From Rheum nobile (lineage: Eukaryota; Streptophyta; Magnoliopsida; Caryophyllales; Polygonaceae), in NCBI GenBank assembly GCA_027886185.1, contig WOAB01000040.1, forward strand, positions 6,014,001 through 6,078,000: a stretch of DNA of 64,000 nt, in the 5' to 3' direction. A program made the translations under genes and the position numbers. This document shows positions 57,008 through 64,000 of the stretch, piece by piece (positions within the stretch are counted from its first letter, which is position 1; the number at the start of each line of letters is the position of its first letter). A model generated the notes under the pieces. That model was not told the origin of the DNA, searched no databases, and saw nothing but the letters and a program-made list of their open reading frames with translations.

Positions 57008-60000
57008 GACAATGAACTTAGTGTTATCCCCTCCCTTATCACTTCTCATGATAATCTACAATTATTAGTAATGCCAACTTGTGACGAAATTAAAAGGGTA
57101 GTTTTTTATTTTCCCTCCAATAAAACACCAGGACCTGATGGTTTCCCTGCCGAGTTTTACCAACACTTTTGGCCAATCATTAACAAATCCTTGATTCCAG
57201 CTATCCAAGCCTTTTTCCACTCCGGCCAGTTGTTAACTGAATGTGCCCATTCCTTCATAACTCTCATTCCCAAGACTGATAACCCTATCACTATTAACCA
57301 TTACCGGCCAATTAGCCTATGCAACACTATGTATAAAATTATCACTAAAATTATGGCTAACAGATTACAACTCCTCCTACCCAAACTCATTACTTCTTTC
57401 CAAGGGGCTTTTGTGGAAGGACGGTCGATAGAAGATAACATCCTCGTAGCTCATGAAATCTTTCATTCCTTTCATTCCAAAAAGAAAGGTAAACAAGGAT
57501 GGATGTCTCTCAAATTGGATATGGAAAAGGCTTATGATAAACTAAATTGGAATTTCATTAGAACCATATTGCTCAAATTTGGTTCTCTCCCATCTGGGTT
57601 GCCAAATTAATGACGTGTATAACTTCCACTTCCTTTTTAGTATTAGTTAATAATGAGCCAGGGCCGGTCTTCAAACCCAAATGTGGCATACGGCAAGGTG
57701 ACCCTATTGCTCCCTTTATCTTTATCATTGTTATGGAATACTTATCACGTACATTATCTCATGCAGCACAACAACCACAACAGAAAATTGGAATTCAACT
57801 TACTCGTAATGGTATGTGTAACCCGTTCCTCACATTTGCTGATGACACATTTATTTTTGCCAATGCCACGCAACAAAATATGTATTATATCCAAGATATT
57901 CTAAGGGGGTGTTTGGTTGTTGGGGTTGAGGAATGAGGAATAGGATTGAGAAGGGTTGGGGAATCCCAACCCAAAATCTAGTGTTTGGTATTTACTATTT
58001 TGGAATCAAATCCATTCCCCAAACCTAGTCAAACCCAAGTTATGAAACCCTTCAATTTCTTTGGGGTTGAAATTGAGGAATGAGGTATGAGAAAAGTTGA
58101 GAAAATGGGCTTCAAAGCTTCATTCCAAAATACTAACCAAACACATAAATTCATCTATCACTTTTCAAATTCATACCTACTCAACCCGATACCTCATTCC
58201 AACCCGATACCTAATTTTTACCAAACGCCCCCTTAATACTTTTAGTCGTATCTCCGGCCTCTCTATAAACTATCATAAGAGCTCCATACAAACTTCATCC
58301 AATATTACTACAAATCAAACCTCATCTCTTGCAGCCATCCTTAATTTACCAGTGACAAAATCAATGGAAAAATACCTTGGCATTCCCATTGTTCGAGGTC
58401 GTGTTAAGAACAAAATTTTCGAGGAGTCCATACAGAACCTCAAAAAACAATTATCCAAATGGAAAGCCAATTCCCTATCCCAGACTGGCCGTCTAGTTCT
58501 TATACAATCAAATTTATGTTCTAAAATTAATTATTTAATGCAAAGTTTCCTTCTCCCAACCTCTGTCTGTCATAACATCGATAAAATTATTAAAGATTTC
58601 TTCTAGAACAAATACCATGCTAATTATTGTCCTCTAATCTCATGGAAATCCATTTGTCGACCTAAATCTGAGGGTGGACTTGGTCTCCACTCCTCTGAAG
58701 AGACAAACAAATCATTTCAGATGAAATTATTAACTGAGCCAAACAACCTTTGGGTCAGAATTATCAGCGAAAAATATTTTACAACTACAAACCTTTTTTC
58801 GTATCGTACAAAGGCCAAACAATCTTGGCAATTTTCACGATTACTCCACCTCCGAAATGACTTCAAACGAGGTCTTGCTTGGGAGCTAGGAGATGGACAA
58901 ATAATCAGATTTTGGTTTGATTCATGGATCCCTTATTGCGACCTTTTTCCTTTCGATCATAATAACACCGCACCAGACATTACAGTTTCCCAATTTATTA
59001 ACCCATCTCGACATTGGAATATCTCCTCTTTACAGACTCTGCTCCCTCCACATATCATTGACATAATCACCACCATCCATATCCCATCAGTACCCATGGA
59101 GGACCGACTTCTTTGGCGATTAAATAATGTTGGAAACTTCACTATTTCCTCCGCTCGTCAACTCAATCGATGTGCTATATTCAACCAGCCACCACAAGCC
59201 TATGCCTGGATTTGGAAACTTCATGTTCCCCCAAAAATTAAGACTTTCATTTGGAAAGCAAACCAAGATGGCCTTCCCACCACTGAACGACTCAATCGGC
59301 ATTACCATTCGGTTTATCCAACCTGTCAACTTTTCCAGGAAACAAATGAAGATCTTAATCATCTGATCTTTACTTTCCCCTTCACCCGCCATTTGATATC
59401 TGACCTTGAATCACAACTTCAAACGTCTTTCTCTCTACATTTCGCATCTGACTTCCAGTATAACTTTGATCACTTCCGACATTCCAATGACAACCTCATC
59501 CCTTTATTCTTTCTCTGGTGGTGTATCTGGAATTATCGTAACAACTTAATTTTTCGGCCATCTGACTCCCCACAAAATCATAATCCAGCTACACAAACCT
59601 GCATTTTGTTCAAAGAATGGACCTTAACCACTAAACCCTCCAAAATCACTACCATCAGGCAAAACCGTGAACTAAATACCAACAAAATTTGGAAAAAGCC
59701 ATCATCGACATGGATGAAACTTAATTTCGACGGGTCAAAAAAATCGGACGACTCTTCACATATCGCGTATATTCTTGGTGACCACATCGCCAAAACACTC
59801 TACTTTCATCGTGAACAGATTCCTTCCACTTCTGTTCTTCGTACTGAAGCCTTAGCCGCTCTTCACGGCATTTAGCATGTTGTCCAGCTTAAGATTTCAC
59901 AGTTAGTTATCGAAGGCGATAACTTAGTTGTAATAAATTCCATTCGACACACCTGGAAGATTCTATGGGAAATTCATTCTATCATTATGGATATTTTGGC

Positions 60001-60214
60001 TCTCTTGTCTTCTTTTTCTTCTGTACAGGTTTTCCATTGTTTCCGCGAAGCAAACCGTGCCACTGACTTCCTCGCGACACACCGCCTTCCATCCTACGCT
60101 CTCCAAAGATTCCAATATCTTTTGTGTTCCACCAATACCTCTCGTAGTTCAATTATCGGTGATAGATATGAGTTCTTACATTTGAACTCTACTTTTCAGT
60201 CCTTTGGTACTTAA
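57008..60214 (+). pseudogene. LINE ORF2 fragment: reverse transcriptase, zf-RVT, RNase H
   Basis: Reverse transcriptase blocks: NKTPGPDGFPAEFYQHFW, RPISLCNTMYKIITKIMANR, AFVEGRSIEDNILVAHE, LKLDMEKAYDKLNW, GIRQGDPIAPFIFII and the catalytic LTFADDTFIF (about 57835). After the MITE: SGLSINYHKSS and MEKYLGIPIVRGR. Then the zf-RVT region (LLWRLNNVGNFTISSARQL, about 59105) and a plant-type RNase H (LNFDGSKKS, TEALAALHGI, IEGDNLVVINSI, FREANRATDFLA, about 59720-60090). Damage: frame change at about 57600, the MITE at 57905-58233, TAG at 58604-58606 where FFWG-type Trp is usual, and TAG at 59873-59875. The protein would copy LINE RNA at a nicked target. Confidence 0.9.
57905..58233. mobile_element. 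MITE inside the LINE
   Basis: About 329 bp with inverted ends GGGGGTGTTTGGTTG and (reversed) GGGGGCGTTTGGTAA, flanked by TAA/TTAA. Sequence and flank fit a PIF/Harbinger (Tourist-like) or Tc1-type MITE. The LINE reading frame resumes immediately after it (LNTFSRISGLSIN). Confidence 0.75.
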
Positions 60215-60361
60215 TTTGTAAAGATCATCCATTCAGATGATTTAGTGCAACCATCTGTTTAGATGAGTCCTAATGTTTGCCTTGTATCAAAAAAAAAAAC
60301 TTTTCCCACATATATAACCCTTATATATTAGTCGTTTTTGGGCGGCTAACATGCATACAAG

Positions 60362-60892
60362 CGGGGGCGGATCTAAGGGGGCGGCTGCCCCTGCTTCCAC
60401 CCGACAAATCTCTTATAATATGTCGAATTTTTGGTTAAGTTCCCCTTTGAACTTTCAATTTTTATTATGTATATATAAAATGATAAGTAAATGACAAGAA
60501 AAATGCATTGACCTAGTGGTTAAAAAGCTTAAGGTTATGGGTTCAATCTTTCAATCCTTTTCCGAACCCTTTTTTTTATATTTTTGTTAAAAATTTGAGT
60601 CTTAATCACCTTATTAAAATATTTGTGTTTATTAAGCATGTTTATTTCTCTTTTATTTTTTATTTTTTCTTCCATGTTTTAATTTTTTATTAACACAATA
60701 ATTGAAAATCTTACATTATTTAAATAATTTTTCAAAACTCTAAAAAATAGAGTATATATGAATTATTCAAATTTCAAAAGATGAATCTCATTTTTTTTTT
60801 AATTTTAAAATATTAATATAAATATCATTTTATAAAATAAAATATATATAAAACTCGCCTCCCCTTCGACTAATTTGTAGATCCGCCACTAC
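60362..60892. mobile_element. hAT-type MITE
   Basis: 531 bp flanked by the perfect 8-bp duplication CATACAAG (60354-60361 and 60893-60900). The ends are imperfect inverted repeats around GGCGGATCTA (GGGGGCGGATCTA left, TAGTGGCGGATCTACA reversed right). The inside is AT-rich and non-coding. An 8-bp duplication is the hAT superfamily mark. Confidence 0.8.
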
Positions 60893-61005
60893 ATACAAGA
60901 TTACAATCACCATTCACGTACTTCACTTTAATTCTTACAGGGAAAAAGAAATAGTTGTTATTGGGGTGAAATTCCGGTGAGGAAGGCCTCTTAGAGAAGG
61001 AATAA

Positions 61006-61038
61006 GGATGGACTCCATCCGTAGGATGGAGTCCATCC
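61006..61038. repeat. Perfect 15-bp inverted repeat
   Basis: GGATGGACTCCATCC, spacer GTA, GGATGGAGTCCATCC. Each arm is itself a near-palindrome. It lies about 370-400 bp upstream of the ATG at 61410, close to a GGGCCGGCCCA box (about 61064-61074). Confidence 0.9.
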
Positions 61039-61039
61039 A

Positions 61040-61409
61040 AGGGCCAGAAACTAAGAAGCTAAGTGGGCCGGCCCACTCTCGCTTTTCGATTGAAAGTTAG
61101 CGGGCTCCTAAAACACTGTTCACTCTCGCTTTTCGATTGTCTTCTTCGTTCCCTGAAATCAAACCGTTCTCTCTCTCGTTCTTCTTCGCTCTCTTGCTCT
61201 ATTGATCTCGCTCTCTTCTCGGTTCTCTCTCTCACTTTCACAAGTCGACCATCCGCTGCACAATCAAGCATTTCCCGAGTGATTTCTAGCGATTCGAAAC
61301 ATAAACCCTAGAAAAGGCAATTTTCACCGAATCAACAGAAGAGAAGAAGAATCGTCGCAACAAACTAGAACTCAGAAATACGAAGATTCAACAACAAAAG
61401 AAGAACAAA
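61040..61409 (+). promoter_or_regulatory. Likely promoter and pyrimidine-rich 5' leader
   Basis: Contains GGGCCGGCCCA (site II-like), a directly repeated CACTCTCGCTTTTCGATTG (about 61074 and 61122), a long CT-rich tract (61160-61250) as in plant leaders, and then the ATG at 61410. No clear TATA box. Confidence 0.45.
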
Positions 61410-64000
61410 ATGAGGTCAAAGATAGCAAGTGGAACACAAAGTATATTTCTCACTAAATACATAATCGCAAAAGGTCGATGTAGATATTTCTCACTAGATA
61501 CATGCTCTGATTTGAAATATCTTCTATATATTAGACTGAATGTAAGTCTATGCATAATAGATCAGTAAAAATATCTTCTATATATGTCACTCGCTGCTTT
61601 TGCTCTAACATGTATGTGTAGATGCATCACTGAAGAGTGTTAGTGCATGAGTAAGTGTTTCTAGGCTCATGACTTAGTGTGTGATGGTGTTTGAGTACCT
61701 ATGTGTGTATATGCAAGACTTCATGAGCCTATTTATATAGGTGCATGACTGAAAATGAATTGGTGCATGCGTAAGTGTTTATAGGTGCATCAGCTAATGA
61801 AGATGCATGAATATATCTGTGTGCATGAGTCAGACAATGTGAGTGCATGAGTAAGTGTTTCTATATGCATGACTTAGTTTGTGATGGTGTATAAGTAACT
61901 ATATGTCTATGTGCCTTCCTCTTTCTATGCAGTGTTTATATGTGCATGAGTAATTATGTGAAGGTGCATGAGACAGTGTTTTATAGGTGCATGCCTTGTT
62001 ATGTGGAAAGTGCATGAGTAATTATGTGTAGGTGCATGAGACAGTGTTTATAGGTGCATGACTTGTTATTTGTATGTGCATCAGCTAATGAAGATGCATG
62101 AATATATCTGTGTGCATGAGTTATAGAATATGAATGCATGAGTAAATTTGTTTCTAGGTGCATGACTTAGTTTGTGATGGTGTATGAGTAACTATATGTG
62201 TATGTGCCTTCCTCTTTCTATGCAAGTGCTTGAGTTAAGAGTGTGTAGATGCATGAGCCTAACATGTGGTTTTGTGAATAGTACTGTCTATTATGAATGA
62301 TATATATATATATGTGTATAATATGTAGGAAAAGGAAAGCATTGTGATGACAAAAATCCACCCGACATAGTCAAGGAGTTAAGATATGGTACATTAATCA
62401 TTACTCAAACACAATCACCAAGCGAAACTCAAAACAAATCCAGGTCTCAGGCTAAAACAAAACAACTAGATCCAGTTACTACAAACACAACTTTGCCATC
62501 ACCATCAATAACAAAAAGAGTAACAAGATCACAAAAATATATAGACACTGGTAAGTCAAATAGAAATATAAATGCATGAGTCAACTAGAAATACAAATGC
62601 ATGAGTAAAAAATAACTAAACTGCATGAGTTATTTCTTATTGGTGCATGAGTTATTTCTTTGTAATTTCTTGTTGGTGCATGAGTTGGTATGTTAGTTCA
62701 TGACTCACTATCTGATATAGCATGAGTAAATTACTTCTTGGTGCATCAGTATGTTTGTGCACCAATGAACAACCACTCATGCACTTTAACAATATAGTCA
62801 CAAGCACAAGCACTTGTATCTGCAACATTTCAAACATACTTATGCACCAATGAAAAAGCACTCATGCATAAGTATGTTTGCAAAAGGTGCATGAATAACT
62901 GGTTGTGCTTGTGTGTTTAAAAATGTGTGCATGAACATATTCTTGTGCACTGTGAATTAACAGACATTGAAGACCAACCAATTGTGCACCCAGCCACAGT
63001 TCATGGAGATGCACACCCTCCCACTCCTATGTTTGGTAAGCTATTGCTCGTTATATCTCTTAAAATTTTCATCACCATGGATTTGTTAGTCAATATCTAA
63101 TGCATTTTGAGTTTTGAATGCAGGGAAGAGAAAAAAGAGCATGGCAAAGCGCCCTCACTATTCAAAGAGGCCAAGGGTCTTGGACCAAGATCAGAGCGAT
63201 AATGACGATATACCCATTGCTGAGATACTGCTGAAGATGGAAAGCAAAGCAGCAGAAGAGAGGGAGTATGCTCGTAAAAAGGCTACTGCAGACACAAAGG
63301 GCAAGGCCAGATTGGAGGAGGGTGAGCAGAACAATACAAAAAAAATACAGAAAAAGGTGAGAGGGGATAAAGAGAGTGTGGACAGTGTGTTTGTTGTAGA
63401 GTCCAAGATCCCAAAGTTGGGCAACAAAACGGGTATTAAAGAACTGAGGAAGGACTACCCCATGCTAGTTTGTAGAACATCCCCCTCTGTCATTTCATCC
63501 TACGTGCTTTCCCAGACTGATTTCACAGCCAATCTGAGGAATGCTCTGATGGAAATTGGCTTTGAGAGTATTGTACACTGGGACATAAAGGACATGCCTA
63601 TGAGGCTAGGGCATTATGTCTGCAGTAGGTTTCACCCTCTAAACTCTACAATAAAACTCAGCGATGGGAGGAAGATACCCGTCACAGATACTGATGCCTA
63701 TGATTATCTTGGCATTCCCAAGGGACAGGTTGAGATTGATTTGCCTAAGGCACTCACCAATGAGGAGGTTCTGCAGCAGTTGAAGGCTGATTTTGAGGAA
63801 AAGGAAATCAGAAATTTGACTGCAACCGACATCTTGAAGAAGATGAAAACATATGATGGAGGGATTTGGTTCAAAAGATATTTCATTCTGTTGTTTGTCA
63901 ACACGATTGTTGAGTCTTATTCGAGTGGGAAAATAAATATGAAGATTCTTCAATTGCTGGAGAATGTAGATCAAATAAGGAACTTTAACTGGAGCTCATT
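61410..64000 (+). CDS. N-terminal half of a Ulp1-type transposon-derived protein gene, truncated by window end
   Basis: Exons 61410-61440, 62329-62550, 62964-63036 and 63124 to beyond 64000. All junctions are GT-AG, and the phases give one uninterrupted frame of about 400 codons. Start MRSKIASGTQ; then a Thr/Ser/Gln-rich segment; a nuclear localisation-like cluster GKRKKSMAKRPHYSKRPRV (about 63125); a charged coiled-coil-like region (about 63200-63370); and then a globular region (63470-64000) with ANLRNALMEIGFESIVHWDI, LGHYVCSRFHPLNSTIKLSD, DTDAYDYLGIPKG and WFKRYFILLFVNTIVES. This layout resembles the N-terminal part of plant proteins that end in a Ulp1 (SUMO protease) domain and spread with MULEs. 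The protease part would lie right of the window, so this is inference. No stop or shift seen, so possibly functional. Confidence 0.6.
61590..62290 (+). repeat. GTGCATGAGT repeat array in intron 1
   Basis: More than 20 degenerate copies of GTGCATGAGT(A/T) spaced irregularly. On top of this a segment of about 150 bp is duplicated (about 61784-61930 and 62074-62228, sharing CAGCTAATGAAGATGCATGA and GTGCCTTCCTCTTTCTATGC). Confidence 0.9.
62565..62945. repeat. GTGCATGAGT repeat array in intron 2
   Basis: About a dozen copies of the same unit, here in both directions (for example GTGCATGAGTTATTTCT at 62641 and ACTCATGCAC at 62776). No copies in the exon between the two introns. Confidence 0.85.

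Larger units (their letters stand above)
57008..60299 (+). mobile_element. 5'-truncated L1-type LINE with target duplication
   Basis: Flanked by AAACTTTTCCCACATATAT at 56989-57007 and 60297-60315, with a poly(A) run at 60289-60299 just before the right copy. The endonuclease domain and ORF1 are missing because of 5' truncation. A MITE interrupts the reverse transcriptase. Confidence 0.92.

Noticed and set aside
61590..62945. Regularly spaced repeats that might suggest a CRISPR array
   Set aside because: Units are about 10 bp, degenerate, irregularly spaced, intronic and eukaryotic.

Overview
The window reads as nuclear DNA of a flowering plant, most likely a eudicot. It carries plant-specific transposon families: Tekay-like chromovirus, Athila-like and SIRE-like LTR elements, a plant Helitron with introns, a MULE with a plant mobile domain gene, and an L1-type LINE. 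It also has GT-AG introns with AT-rich interiors and TTTAGGG-type telomere-like repeats. No rRNA, tRNA, CRISPR or bacterial-style operon was seen. The species cannot be named from the sequence.

Layout. 1-5915: left part of a SIRE/Maximus-like Ty1/copia element on the minus strand (one LTR, tRNA-Met primer site, gag with one stop, no pol, and a putative plant transposon protein). 5916-7731: start of a Ty3/gypsy element, also minus (gag debris, primer site, 500-bp LTR), into which the copia element seems to have jumped. 7732-8266: AT-rich spacer.

8267-45863: a region best explained as one large plus-strand Helitron enlarged by later insertions. It has a plausible 5' TC end, an antisense three-exon gene of about 182 codons with a plastid-transit-like N-terminus, a broken Rep-helicase gene (15222-32079), and a textbook 3' end (perfect 8-bp hairpin, then CTAG). 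Inside it lie a Tekay-type solo LTR (10458-12594, TSD AGTAC) and an Athila-like non-autonomous element in a helicase intron (18525-24644, TSD CTAAC). A second Athila-like element sits in the last helicase exon (25998-31985), the 3' end of an opposite-strand Helitron lies at 33621, and a nearly full-length Tekay chromovirus occupies 34861-45771. Subtracting the LTR insertions leaves about 12 kb, a normal size for an autonomous plant Helitron.

45932-56504: a MULE of about 10.6 kb with TIRs of about 50 bp, subterminal GGTGCGCCA-type repeats at both ends, a plus-strand plant-mobile-domain gene and a convergent minus-strand transposase gene fused to an OTU-like cysteine protease domain. Both genes carry stops and frameshifts. 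The space between them holds telomere-like repeats and a tandem duplication of about 620 bp.

56505-61000: a 5'-truncated LINE with a target duplication of at least 16 bp, itself split by a MITE, followed by a hAT-type MITE with an 8-bp TSD. 61000-64000: the 5' half of the best-preserved gene in the window, a nuclear-looking protein resembling the N-terminal region of plant Ulp1-type transposon-derived proteins. Its first two introns are packed with a GTGCATGAGT repeat, and it runs off the right edge.

Nearly every transposon gene is broken, often by a Trp codon turned into a stop, which fits long-silenced, methylated DNA. The two exceptions with clean reading frames across introns are the small antisense gene at 8657-9851 and the gene starting at 61410.
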